A DNA stretch of 62,961 nt from positions 1 through 62,961 of the forward strand of contig LNDQ01000132.1 of the NCBI GenBank assembly GCA_001464695.1. Reading direction: 5' to 3'. Positions 9,950 to 18,526 of this stretch are shown here, one piece after another. A program made the position numbers and the translations under genes. The stretch comes from Betaproteobacteria bacterium Ga0077523 (lineage in GTDB: Bacteria; Pseudomonadota; Gammaproteobacteria; Burkholderiales; Ga0077523). Each line of letters begins with the position of its first letter. The stretch's first letter is position 1. A model generated the notes under the pieces. It worked only from the letters and a program-made list of their open reading frames with translations, did not search any database and had not been told where the DNA came from.

Positions 9950-11128
9950 ATGCGGGGCAATCGTTCGTTCGGTGTCTTCTACGTGATCGGGATCGTCCTG
10001 ATCGCGCTGGCCGCCGGCGCCTGGTGGTATTTCCTCAAGGGTCGCGAAGGCAAGGAGGCCGAGGAGGTCAGGACCAAGGCGGCCCAGCTCGCTGCCGGAC
10101 CGAACGTGACGGTCGCCAAATCGCAGCGCGGGCCGAACTTCCGGCGCCTGACGCTCGTCGGCGAAGCGCTGCCGGTGAAAGCGACGACGCTGTACAGCAA
10201 GGTCGGCGGGTACCTCACGCGCATCAACGTCGACGTGGGCGACAAGGTGTCGCCCGGACAGGTGATCGCCGAGATCCAGTCCCCCGAGCTCGACGCACAG
10301 ATCGCCACCATCACCTCGTCGCTCGACAACAAGCGCCAGATCGCGCGTCGCACGGAAGATCTCGCGAAGCAGGGGTTCTATTCCCAGCAGACCCTCGACA
10401 ACGCGAACACGGAAGTCCGCGTCGCCGAATCGCAGATCAACGAGATCAAGACGCTCGCTACCTATCGCACGATCCGCGCGCCGTATGCCGGCGTGGTCAC
10501 CGGGCGGTTCGCCGATCCCGGCGCGCTGGTCACCAACGCGGCCAGCAACCAGACGGCGGCGCTGCCGCTGGTGACCGTTGCCGATATCTCGCGCCTCAAG
10601 GTGACGGTGTACGTGGAGCAGGCTGATGCTCCCTACGTGAAGCCCGGGCTAGACGTCGAAGTGGTCGACGCGGCGGCACCGGATCGCAAGGTCACAGCCA
10701 AGGTGATCCGCGTTTCCGGAGAACTCGACGCGCGCACGCGCACACTGCGCACGGAGGTGGAGTTCGACAACAAGGATCGAATCTTCCTCCCGGGCAGCTT
10801 CGTCAATGCGTCGCTGCTGATCCCCGCGACGAGCTTCATCGAAGTGCCGGCCGCTGCGTTGATCAACCGCGACAAGAAGACGTGGGTGGCGACGATCGAC
10901 GGCGAGAACAAGGCCCACCTCGTGCCGATCACCATGGCAGGCACCGACGGCAAGGTGTTGCGCATCGCAGCCGGGCTCGATGAAGGCGTCACGGTGGTGG
11001 TGAGCCCGCCTGCCGGCCTTGCCGATGGCGCGAAGGTGAATCCGCAACAGCCTCCCGGCGCGCCCCCGGCGCAGCCCAAGCCGGCCGATGCGAAGCCGTT
11101 GGCCGTGCAACCGGCGCAGAAGAACTAG
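9950..11128 (+). CDS. RND efflux periplasmic adaptor (HlyD/MFP family)
   Basis: 392 aa. It has one N-terminal membrane anchor (about 11-26), and a split barrel-sandwich (lipoyl-like) domain with KVGGYLTRINVDVGDKV before the hairpin and IRAPYAGVVTGRF after it. A short alpha-helical hairpin (about 115-165), a beta-barrel and a Pro/Ala-rich tail complete it. It links the permease to an outer-membrane channel. TAGGAGATCAAG precedes the ATG. It follows the permease by 14 nt, the reverse of the common adaptor-permease order. Confidence 0.92.
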   Translation: MRGNRSFGVFYVIGIVLIALAAGAWWYFLKGREGKEAEEVRTKAAQLAAGPNVTVAKSQRGPNFRRLTLVGEALPVKATTLYSKVGGYLTRINVDVGDKVSPGQVIAEIQSPELDAQIATITSSLDNKRQIARRTEDLAKQGFYSQQTLDNANTEVRVAESQINEIKTLATYRTIRAPYAGVVTGRFADPGALVTNAASNQTAALPLVTVADISRLKVTVYVEQADAPYVKPGLDVEVVDAAAPDRKVTAKVIRVSGELDARTRTLRTEVEFDNKDRIFLPGSFVNASLLIPATSFIEVPAAALINRDKKTWVATIDGENKAHLVPITMAGTDGKVLRIAAGLDEGVTVVVSPPAGLADGAKVNPQQPPGAPPAQPKPADAKPLAVQPAQKN

Positions 11129-11155
11129 CGGCTATTGACGCTTTCCGGGCGGCTG

Positions 11156-11177
11156 GGCCTGACCGAGGGGTCAGGCC
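11156..11177. terminator. 9-bp hairpin between convergent genes
   Basis: GGCCTGACC-GAGG-GGTCAGGCC (11156-11177) is a perfect 9-bp stem that overlaps the stop codon of the minus-strand GGDEF-EAL gene and follows the adaptor gene by 27 nt. No T-tract follows on either strand, so it may be a bidirectional pause or an RNA-stabilising structure rather than a classic terminator. Confidence 0.45.
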
Positions 11178-13918
11178 GAGGCCAGCACCGGCGTCGTGCC
11201 GAGTCGTACGTCCCGGCGCATCAGGTCTTCGATGTCGACAGCCACCCTCGGGTGACTGAAGAGATACCCCTGAATCTCGTCGCAACCGAGCGCGGCCAGG
11301 AACTCGAGTTGTGCCTGCGTCTCCACGCCCTCGGCGACCACCTTGAGCCGCAGGCTGTGCGCGAGAGCGATGACCGCGCGTGCAATCGCCGCGTCGTCGT
11401 GATCGTGGGGTACGTCGCGTACGAACGAGCGATCGATCTTGAGGCTGTCGATCGGCAGGCGCTTCAGGTAGGCGAGCGACGAGTAGCCGGTGCCGAAGTC
11501 GTCCACGGCGATGCCGACGCCGATGTCCTTCAAGCTCTTCAACTGTTTCGCGACGTGCTCGATGTTCTTCATCATCACGCTTTCGGTGATCTCGAGTTCG
11601 AGGCATTGCGGGTCGATGCCGGTTACCTGGATCACTTCGCGGATCTCGTCGACCAGGTGGGCGCCGTAGAACTGTCGCGCCGACAGGTTGACCGCCATCC
11701 GCAGTCGCGGCAGCCCGCGCTTGCGCCAGGCGTGCGCCTGCGCGCACGCACTGCCGAGCACCCAGGAGCCGAGAGTCCCTATGAGTCCGGTTTCCTCGGC
11801 CAGCGCGATGAACTGGCCGGGCGGTACCAGGCCCTCCGGGGTCGACCAGCGCACCAGCGCTTCCACGCCGGTGATGTGGCCGTCGACCACCGATACCTGA
11901 GGCTGGTAGTGCAGCACGAACTGGCGCAGCTCCATCACGGCGCGACGCAGCCGCGCTTCGAGCGACAGCACGTCGATCGCCGGTACATGGGGTTGCGAGG
12001 AGAAGAACTCGAACGTGTTCTTGCCCTGTTCCTTCGCGCGGTACATCGCGATGTCGGCGTGCTTCAGCAGCGTCTGCGCATCGAGACCGTCTGCGGGGTA
12101 GCTCGCGATGCCGATACTGGCCGAGAGCAGGAATTCGCGCTTCGCAGCCACGATCGGCTGCTCGATGGTGCGCAGCAGTTTGCGACAGAGCTCAGGCATC
12201 CGGTCCGGATGTTCGAGCTCCTCAATGAGGATGACGAACTCGTCGCCGCCCAGCCGTGCGGTGAGATCGGCGGCTCGCATGGTGCCCACCAGACGCCGGC
12301 CGATCTCCCGCAGCACTTCGTCGCCCACGTCGTGACCGAGGCTGTCGTTGATGTTCTTGAATCGGTCGAGGTCGATGAACAGGACGGCGAGTCGCTTGCC
12401 CCAGCGTTCCGCGCGCGACAGCGCGTGGGTGAGTTGCGCCGTGAACAGGGCGCGATTGGCAAGCCCGGTCAACTCATCGTAGTGCGCCATGTGGCGGATG
12501 CGTTCCTCGGCCGCGCGCCGGCTGCTGATGTCCTGCAGCGAACCGGACGCCTTCACCGGACTGCCGCGCGTGCCCATCTGGGCCGCACCGGTGGCGCGGG
12601 TCCAGATGCGGCGCCCCTTCGCGGTGATGAGTTCGAGCTCGATGTCCCACGACTTGCCGTCGTTCAACGTCGATTCAAACGCGTCGCGGATCGTGGCGCG
12701 TGCCTCGGGTGCGAAGAAGTCGAGTGCAGTATCGAGCGTTGGCACGTAGTCTGCCGGCGCGATCTCGTGAATGCGGTACATCTCGGCGGACCAGTAGAGG
12801 TGGCCCGAGGCAATGTCGATCTCCCAGCCGCCGACGCTGGCCGCGCGCTGTGTCGCTTCGAGGAGCACCGTCTGCCGGTGCAGCTCCGCCTCGCGCGAAA
12901 GCAGAATCGATTCGGCGAGGTCGCGCCGGGTCGACTCCTGGCGCTGGCTGCGCACACTCCACACGCCGGCGAACGAGACGCCGCTCAGCAACAGGGCGAA
13001 CAGGACGAACGGGACTTGCACGCGCTGGCGCCACGCAGCCCAGATCGTGTCCATCGGCACCGTCAGGTACGCCGTCATGGGCTGGGAGCTCAGGCGCCGG
13101 AACGCCAGCAGGCGACGGTTGCCGGCGATGTTGCTCACACCTTCGGTGACTCCGGCTTGCGGGAAGCCGTCACGCTCCAGCAGTTCGGTCAGATAGCTTC
13201 CGTGACGTTCACCGTAGACCTTCGCCGGCTCCGACACGAGCGGCAGCCGGCTCTGCAGGAAACTGTCGTCGCGCAGCAGGCCGATGACCGAGCCTTCGGG
13301 CAGCGCGACGCCTCGCCATAGCGCCTGCTGGTCCGCGAGCCGGAGGGCTGCCGAGAGGACGTAGAGGACCTTGCCGTTGGTGTCCAGTTCGCGCAACCGC
13401 AGGCTCATCACCCATTCGCCCAGGATGACACCGTAGAACGGGCGCCCGACGGACACGCCGTCGAGAGTCAGGGCATGTTCGAAGTCCGCGCGGAACGTCG
13501 GATTGGTCATCGGGTTCGCGGCCACGATGCGGTCATCGGTGAAGGTAGAGACCAGCACGTGACCGCTGGGCGACAGGACGTTGACGGCGGCGAGTTCGGT
13601 GGCCTGGCTGTGAAACCGGGCCAGTACCTTGTGCACGGCCGGCAGGTTCCTGAGCCCGCCTGCGGTTCGAACATCGACAGCGAGGGTGGGCAACTGCTCG
13701 GCGTAGCGGCGAAAGAACACGTCGCAGGAGCGCGCTGCGAGGTCGACGAGGTTGGCAAGCTGGCCGGCCTGTTCCGCTTTGACCGTGCGCCACGCGTATA
13801 CGGCGAACACGACCCACAGGACGAGCACCAGTACGGCGATGCTCGCGAAGCTCGCCTTCAAGCGACGCGTCGAGCGCGAGGCGGCGGGGCGTTCGGTATT
13901 GGGCGGGTTTGTGGTCAC
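11171..13918 (-). CDS. Membrane sensor diguanylate cyclase/phosphodiesterase (sensor-PAS-GGDEF-EAL)
   Basis: 915 aa. TM1 (about 25-46), a periplasmic sensor region and TM2 (about 300-320) are followed by a PAS domain (about 360-470), GGDEF and EAL. The GGDEF signature is intact at 557-561 with a full RxxD product-inhibition site (RAAD) upstream. The EAL motif is at 686-688, and ELEITES, DDFGTGYSS and KIDRSF are present, so both c-di-GMP synthesis and breakdown look chemically possible. It is strikingly similar over its whole length to the next gene upstream (13969-16731), indicating tandem duplication. Confidence 0.95.
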   Translation of the reverse strand: MTTNPPNTERPAASRSTRRLKASFASIAVLVLVLWVVFAVYAWRTVKAEQAGQLANLVDLAARSCDVFFRRYAEQLPTLAVDVRTAGGLRNLPAVHKVLARFHSQATELAAVNVLSPSGHVLVSTFTDDRIVAANPMTNPTFRADFEHALTLDGVSVGRPFYGVILGEWVMSLRLRELDTNGKVLYVLSAALRLADQQALWRGVALPEGSVIGLLRDDSFLQSRLPLVSEPAKVYGERHGSYLTELLERDGFPQAGVTEGVSNIAGNRRLLAFRRLSSQPMTAYLTVPMDTIWAAWRQRVQVPFVLFALLLSGVSFAGVWSVRSQRQESTRRDLAESILLSREAELHRQTVLLEATQRAASVGGWEIDIASGHLYWSAEMYRIHEIAPADYVPTLDTALDFFAPEARATIRDAFESTLNDGKSWDIELELITAKGRRIWTRATGAAQMGTRGSPVKASGSLQDISSRRAAEERIRHMAHYDELTGLANRALFTAQLTHALSRAERWGKRLAVLFIDLDRFKNINDSLGHDVGDEVLREIGRRLVGTMRAADLTARLGGDEFVILIEELEHPDRMPELCRKLLRTIEQPIVAAKREFLLSASIGIASYPADGLDAQTLLKHADIAMYRAKEQGKNTFEFFSSQPHVPAIDVLSLEARLRRAVMELRQFVLHYQPQVSVVDGHITGVEALVRWSTPEGLVPPGQFIALAEETGLIGTLGSWVLGSACAQAHAWRKRGLPRLRMAVNLSARQFYGAHLVDEIREVIQVTGIDPQCLELEITESVMMKNIEHVAKQLKSLKDIGVGIAVDDFGTGYSSLAYLKRLPIDSLKIDRSFVRDVPHDHDDAAIARAVIALAHSLRLKVVAEGVETQAQLEFLAALGCDEIQGYLFSHPRVAVDIEDLMRRDVRLGTTPVLASA

Positions 13919-13968
13919 GGGGTTCGGGAGTTCCGTGCGGGTGTCAGTGCGATAGGGGTCTATTCAGC

Positions 13969-16731
13969 CTAGGCAGCGTCGCGAACCGAGGGCATGGGGA
14001 GGCGGGTGCCGCGACGCAGCAGCTCCTCCAGCTCGGCGGGCGGCAGCGGCTTGCTGAAGAGGTAGCCCTGGATCTGGTCGCAGCCGAGATCGCGCAGGAA
14101 CTCGAGTTGCGCCACGGTTTCAACGCCCTCGGCGACCACCTCGAGCCGCAGGCTGTGCGCGAGCGCGATGACGGCGCGCGTGATGGTGGCGTCGTCCGAG
14201 TCCGCCAGCACGTCCTGCACGAATGAGCGATCCACCTTCAGGCTGTCGATCGGCAGGCGCTTCAGGTAGGACAGCGACGAATACCCGGTGCCGAAATCGT
14301 CGATCGCGATGTGCAGTCCGAGCCGCTTCAGTTCGGCAAGGCGCTCGGCCATCTGCTGCACGTTCTGCATCATGACGCTCTCGGTGATCTCGAGTTCGAT
14401 CGAACCCGGATCCGCGCCGGTGTCGGCGAGGAGCTCACGCACCTGCGCGACGAAGTCGTCGGCGTAGAGCTGCCGGGCAGAGATGTTCACCGCGACGCGC
14501 AGCGGCGGCAGTCCGGCTGCTCGCCACGCGAGCATCTGGCGGGTGGCCGACTCGAGCACCCATTGCCCGATCGCACCGATCAGACCGGTCTCCTCGGCGA
14601 GCGGGATGAACTCCGCCGGCGGCACCATGCCGCGGTCGGGTGAAACCCAGCGCACCAGCGCCTCGACCCCGGTGACCTGCCCGTGCGCGACCGAGATTTT
14701 CGGCTGGTAGTGCAGTACGAACTGCGTCATGTCGCTCATCGCGCGCTTCAGGCGCGACTCGAGCGACAGGCGATCGACGTTCACGCTGTCGTGACGCGAG
14801 GTGTAGAACTCGAACGTGTTCTTGCCGCGTTCCTTGGCGCGATACATCGCGATGTCGGCGTGCTTCACCAGCGTCTGCATGTCGCGGCCGTCGGTCGGGA
14901 ACGTCGCGATGCCGACGCTGCCGGTCAGGATGAACTCCTGGCCCTGCGCGAACACCGGTTCCTCGATCCGCGCCAGCAGCTTGCGCGCGATCTCGGCTGC
15001 GTCTTCCGGGGTGGCGACTTCCTCGGCGATCACGACGAACTCGTCCCCGCCGAAGCGGGCGACCAGATCCGCCGCGCGGACGGCCTCGGTGAGCCGGCGA
15101 CCGAGGATCTTCAGCACCGCATCGCCGACATCGTGGCCGAGCGTGTCGTTGATGATCTTGAATCGATCGAGATCGATGAACAGCAGGCAGAAGCGCTTGT
15201 TGTAGCGGTCGGCATGCGACAGGGCACGCGCCAGGTGATAGCCGAACAGGTTACGGTTCGCGAGTCCGGTGAGATCGTCGTAGTGCGCGAGGCGTCGGAT
15301 GCGTTCGTCGGCCCGGCGACGGTCGGACACGTCCTGCAGCGCGCCCGACAGGCGCACCGGCATGCCGTTCACGCCGAGCTCGGCGGAGCCGGTGGCGCGT
15401 ACCCAGATCCGCCGGCCACGTGCCGTGACCAGTTCCAGCTCGAGGTCCCAGGCATCCCCGACGCGCATCGCGGTTTCCACCGCGGCGCGGATCGTGCCGC
15501 GGCTTTCGGGGGCATAGAACTCGATGGCTCGTTCGACCGTGGGGCTGAAGTCCGTGGGCGAGATCTCGTGGATGCGGTAGGTCTCTTCGGTCCAGTACAG
15601 CTGGTTGCTGGCGAGGTCGAGCTCCCAGCCGCCGATGTGTGCCGCATGCTGGGTCTGGGCCAGCAGCGCCGTCTGGCGCTTGAGTTCAGCGGCGCCACTG
15701 CGCAGCGCAGCCTCCGCAACGTCGCGCTCGCGCTCGCGCGCGGCTTGCTGGTTGCTGGTCCAGGCAGCGGCGAAAATCAGGCCGGCGAGCGCCAGGGCGA
15801 AGAGCGCGAAGGGCACTTGCACACGTTCGCGCCAGGCTGTCCAGAACGCCGCGCGCGGGACCGTCAGATACGCCGCCACCGGGTAGTCGGCCAGGCGCTG
15901 GAACGTGGTGACCCGGGGCATGTGGTCCACCCCGCCGACGCCATCGACCTCGCCTGCTTCCGGGAAGCCATGCTCGGACATGTACTGCCAGACGGCCGAC
16001 CTGCCTGGAGCGGCGTAGAACTCGATCGGGCTCGCCGGCAGCGGCAGCCGCGACAGCGGAAACCCATCGTTGCGCACCAGGCCGATAGCGGCCTCCTGGG
16101 GCAGGCGCAGGCCACGCCAGAGCGCTTGCTGGTTGTCGAGGCGGACCACGGCCGAAATGACGAACGCAGTGCGCCCGGTGCGCGGGTCGAGCACGCGCAT
16201 GCGCAACGGGACGATCCAGTCCTGCACGAACACGCCGTACATCGCACGGCCGATGACCAGGCCATCGCGCCGGAGGGCATCCGAGAAGCCGTCGCTGAAC
16301 GCGGTGTCGGCGCGGAAGCGTGCGACCGCCGTCGGGTCCACCGATCCCGAGGACGCCACCAGGTTGGCATCGACATCGAACATGTTGATGCGTGCGAGTT
16401 CCGGCTGTGCCTTCTGGTAACGCGTGAGCAGGGCCTGGGCGGTCGCGGGCCGTGCGCTGCCGCCAGCCTCGACGAGGTCCTGGGCGAGTAGTGGCAGCAC
16501 CTGCCCGTAGCGCCGGAAGAACATGTTCGACGAGCGGGCGGCCAGGTCCGTGAGGTTCCGCAACTCGGCCATCTTCTCGGCGTATACGGAACTCCAGGCG
16601 TAGACGCCGAAGAACAGCGCCAGCACCAGCAGCGCCGTGGCGAGTAGGCCGAACGCGAAGGCGATCGAACTGGTGGGTCGCCCGGCCGGCCGGGCCGTGC
16701 TGGGCGCAGTGGGGTTCATCATCCAACCCAT
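13969..16731 (-). CDS. Membrane sensor diguanylate cyclase/phosphodiesterase, tandem paralogue
   Basis: 920 aa, with the same layout as its neighbour at 11171-13918: TM1, periplasmic sensor, TM2, PAS, GGDEF (561-565 with RAAD I-site) and EAL (690-692 with ELEITES and DDFGTGYSS). The start is the ATG at 16731, preceded by GGAG at 5 nt; the open frame continues upstream into dsbB sequence and is not coding there. Shared blocks such as NLTDLAARSSNMFFRRY versus NLVDLAARSCDVFFRRY show recent common ancestry. The gene lies 50 nt downstream of dsbB on the same strand. Confidence 0.94.
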   Translation of the reverse strand: MGWMMNPTAPSTARPAGRPTSSIAFAFGLLATALLVLALFFGVYAWSSVYAEKMAELRNLTDLAARSSNMFFRRYGQVLPLLAQDLVEAGGSARPATAQALLTRYQKAQPELARINMFDVDANLVASSGSVDPTAVARFRADTAFSDGFSDALRRDGLVIGRAMYGVFVQDWIVPLRMRVLDPRTGRTAFVISAVVRLDNQQALWRGLRLPQEAAIGLVRNDGFPLSRLPLPASPIEFYAAPGRSAVWQYMSEHGFPEAGEVDGVGGVDHMPRVTTFQRLADYPVAAYLTVPRAAFWTAWRERVQVPFALFALALAGLIFAAAWTSNQQAARERERDVAEAALRSGAAELKRQTALLAQTQHAAHIGGWELDLASNQLYWTEETYRIHEISPTDFSPTVERAIEFYAPESRGTIRAAVETAMRVGDAWDLELELVTARGRRIWVRATGSAELGVNGMPVRLSGALQDVSDRRRADERIRRLAHYDDLTGLANRNLFGYHLARALSHADRYNKRFCLLFIDLDRFKIINDTLGHDVGDAVLKILGRRLTEAVRAADLVARFGGDEFVVIAEEVATPEDAAEIARKLLARIEEPVFAQGQEFILTGSVGIATFPTDGRDMQTLVKHADIAMYRAKERGKNTFEFYTSRHDSVNVDRLSLESRLKRAMSDMTQFVLHYQPKISVAHGQVTGVEALVRWVSPDRGMVPPAEFIPLAEETGLIGAIGQWVLESATRQMLAWRAAGLPPLRVAVNISARQLYADDFVAQVRELLADTGADPGSIELEITESVMMQNVQQMAERLAELKRLGLHIAIDDFGTGYSSLSYLKRLPIDSLKVDRSFVQDVLADSDDATITRAVIALAHSLRLEVVAEGVETVAQLEFLRDLGCDQIQGYLFSKPLPPAELEELLRRGTRLPMPSVRDAA

Positions 16732-16781
16732 ATCGGCTCCCGCCCCGGGGAGTTGAGGTATCCAGGGGCGGGCCGGGGTGC

Positions 16782-17291
16782 TCAGCGACCCGCTGCGCGG
16801 GCGCGGATCAGGGTGACGACTCCAACGATCACGAGGCCTATGAAGCAGGCGAGCGCCCACTCCGCAATGGAAAGACCGAGGAAAGTCCAGTCCACTTTCG
16901 AACAATCCCCCGATCCCCGGAAGATCATGGGCAGGGCTTCGGACAGGGGGAAGGACTCCACCATGAATTCGAGACCGGGTCCGCAGTCCGCGAGCTTCGG
17001 CGGGTTGTGCTGGAGCCAGGTCTGACGGGCGGCTACGCCGCCGCCGGCCAGCGCCGCAACGATCAGCAGGCCGCCATAGATGCGTGTTCCGACCGCGCCG
17101 GCATTGTGGATGGCGGCCACCAAGGCAACCACGCCGACGGCCGCGAAGGCGTACCGCTGCAGGATGCACATGGGGCACGGTTCGAGGTGCAAGGCGTGCT
17201 GCAGCCAGAGCCCATAGGCGAGCAGCCCGACGACGGCCAGGAAGGACGCCGCGAACAGCAGGCGCGGCCGGGTCAGCGACTCGAAGGTCAT
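16782..17291 (-). CDS. dsbB: Disulfide bond formation protein B
   Basis: 169 aa, a quinone-dependent inner-membrane protein that reoxidises DsbA. Four TM helices are visible. The redox pairs are C39/C42 (PCPMC) and C103/C130, matching E. coli C41/C44 and C104/C130 in spacing. R46-equivalent chemistry is plausible from LQRYAF. It starts 13 nt after the preceding cystathionine-enzyme gene; no clear Shine-Dalgarno is seen, so it may be translationally coupled. No dsbA is in the window. Confidence 0.95.
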   Translation of the reverse strand: MTFESLTRPRLLFAASFLAVVGLLAYGLWLQHALHLEPCPMCILQRYAFAAVGVVALVAAIHNAGAVGTRIYGGLLIVAALAGGGVAARQTWLQHNPPKLADCGPGLEFMVESFPLSEALPMIFRGSGDCSKVDWTFLGLSIAEWALACFIGLVIVGVVTLIRARAAGR

Positions 17292-17304
17292 GACCGGGGG
17301 CAGA

Positions 17305-18474
17305 TCAGATGGCGCTCAGTGCGTGCTCGAGGTCGTGGCGCAAGTCGTCCTCGTCTTCGATGCCGACCGACAGGCGCACCAGATTGTCGCCAATGCCGAG
17401 TGCCAACCGGTGCTCGGGTGGCAGCGACCCGTGGCTCATGGTGGCGGGATGACTGATCAGGCTTTCCACCCCACCCAGACTCTCGGCCAGCGTGAAAAGT
17501 TCGCAGTGCTCGAGGAAGCGGCGCGTTGCATCCATGCCGCCTTTCAGCCGCGCCGACACCATGCCGCCGAAGCCACGCATCTGCCGTTGCGCCAGGGCGT
17601 GTTGCCGGTGCGTCGGCAAACCCGGATAGAACACGGTCTCGACCTTCGGATGGCGCGCGAGCCAGCCGGCGAGCGCGAGCGCGTTGGCGCAATGGCGCTC
17701 CATCCGCAGCGGCAGGGTCTTGACGCCGCGCAGCGCGAGGAAGCTCGAGAACGGATCCTGGATGGAGCCGATCGCGTTCTGCATGAAGGAGAGCTTCTCG
17801 TTGAGGTCCGGGTTGTCGCGGATCAGCACCAGGCCGCCGATCATGTCGGAGTGCCCGTTGATGTACTTGGTGACCGAGTGCACCACCAGGTCGAAGCCGA
17901 GGGTCAGGGGCTGCTGGACCCAGGGCGAGGCAAAGGTGTTGTCGCACACCGTGAGGATGCCGCGTGCCTTGCCGAGTGCCGCGACCGCGGCAAGGTCGGT
18001 CAACTTGAGCAGCGGATTGGACGGCGTCTCGACCCAGATCATCTTCGTTTCCGGCCGGATCGCGCGCGCAATCGACTCGGCGTCGTCCGGGTTCACGAAA
18101 GTCACGTCAAGCCCCATGGAACGCCGCCGCACGCGCTCGAACAGACGCCAGCTGCCGCCGTACAGATCGTCGATCGCCACCATGTGGCTGCCGGCATCGA
18201 GCAGTTCCAGCACGGTGCCGCTGGCGGCGAGGCCGGACGCGAACGCGAAACCGGCATGACCGCCTTCGAGGTCGGCGACGCAGCGCTCGAGCGCGAAACG
18301 AGTCGGGTTGTGCGTGCGCGCGTACTCGAATCCGGTGTGCACGCCGGGCGAGTGCTGCTTGTACGTCGACGTGGCGTAGATCGGGGTCATCACCGCACCC
18401 GTGGTGGGGTCGGGCGCCTGGCCGGCGTGGATCGCACGCGTCGCGAAGCCGGCGGAACGGTTCGAATCGGTCAT
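17305..18474 (-). CDS. Cystathionine gamma-synthase/gamma-lyase family PLP enzyme
   Basis: 389 aa from the ATG at 18474; an upstream GTG at 18492 is possible, but the family N-terminus begins near FATRAIHAGQ. It is a fold-type I PLP enzyme of Cys/Met metabolism: YARTHNPTR, FASGLAAS, the DDLYGGSWRLF segment and the PLP lysine in SVTKYINGHSD are all present. Sequence alone does not separate gamma-lyase (cystathionine to cysteine) from gamma-synthase. Its position directly upstream of dsbB links it loosely to thiol metabolism, but this may be chance. Confidence 0.88.
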   Translation of the reverse strand: MTDSNRSAGFATRAIHAGQAPDPTTGAVMTPIYATSTYKQHSPGVHTGFEYARTHNPTRFALERCVADLEGGHAGFAFASGLAASGTVLELLDAGSHMVAIDDLYGGSWRLFERVRRRSMGLDVTFVNPDDAESIARAIRPETKMIWVETPSNPLLKLTDLAAVAALGKARGILTVCDNTFASPWVQQPLTLGFDLVVHSVTKYINGHSDMIGGLVLIRDNPDLNEKLSFMQNAIGSIQDPFSSFLALRGVKTLPLRMERHCANALALAGWLARHPKVETVFYPGLPTHRQHALAQRQMRGFGGMVSARLKGGMDATRRFLEHCELFTLAESLGGVESLISHPATMSHGSLPPEHRLALGIGDNLVRLSVGIEDEDDLRHDLEHALSAI

Positions 18475-18526
18475 TTGGGTGCCAGGCAGCACTGCGGTGC
18501 TGCAGAACTCGAAGGAGCGCGGGAGT

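Noticed and set aside
11135..13321. 728-codon plus-strand open frame opposite the first GGDEF-EAL gene
   Set aside because: Antisense shadow of a gene with intact catalytic motifs; composition is that of a reverse-frame artefact.
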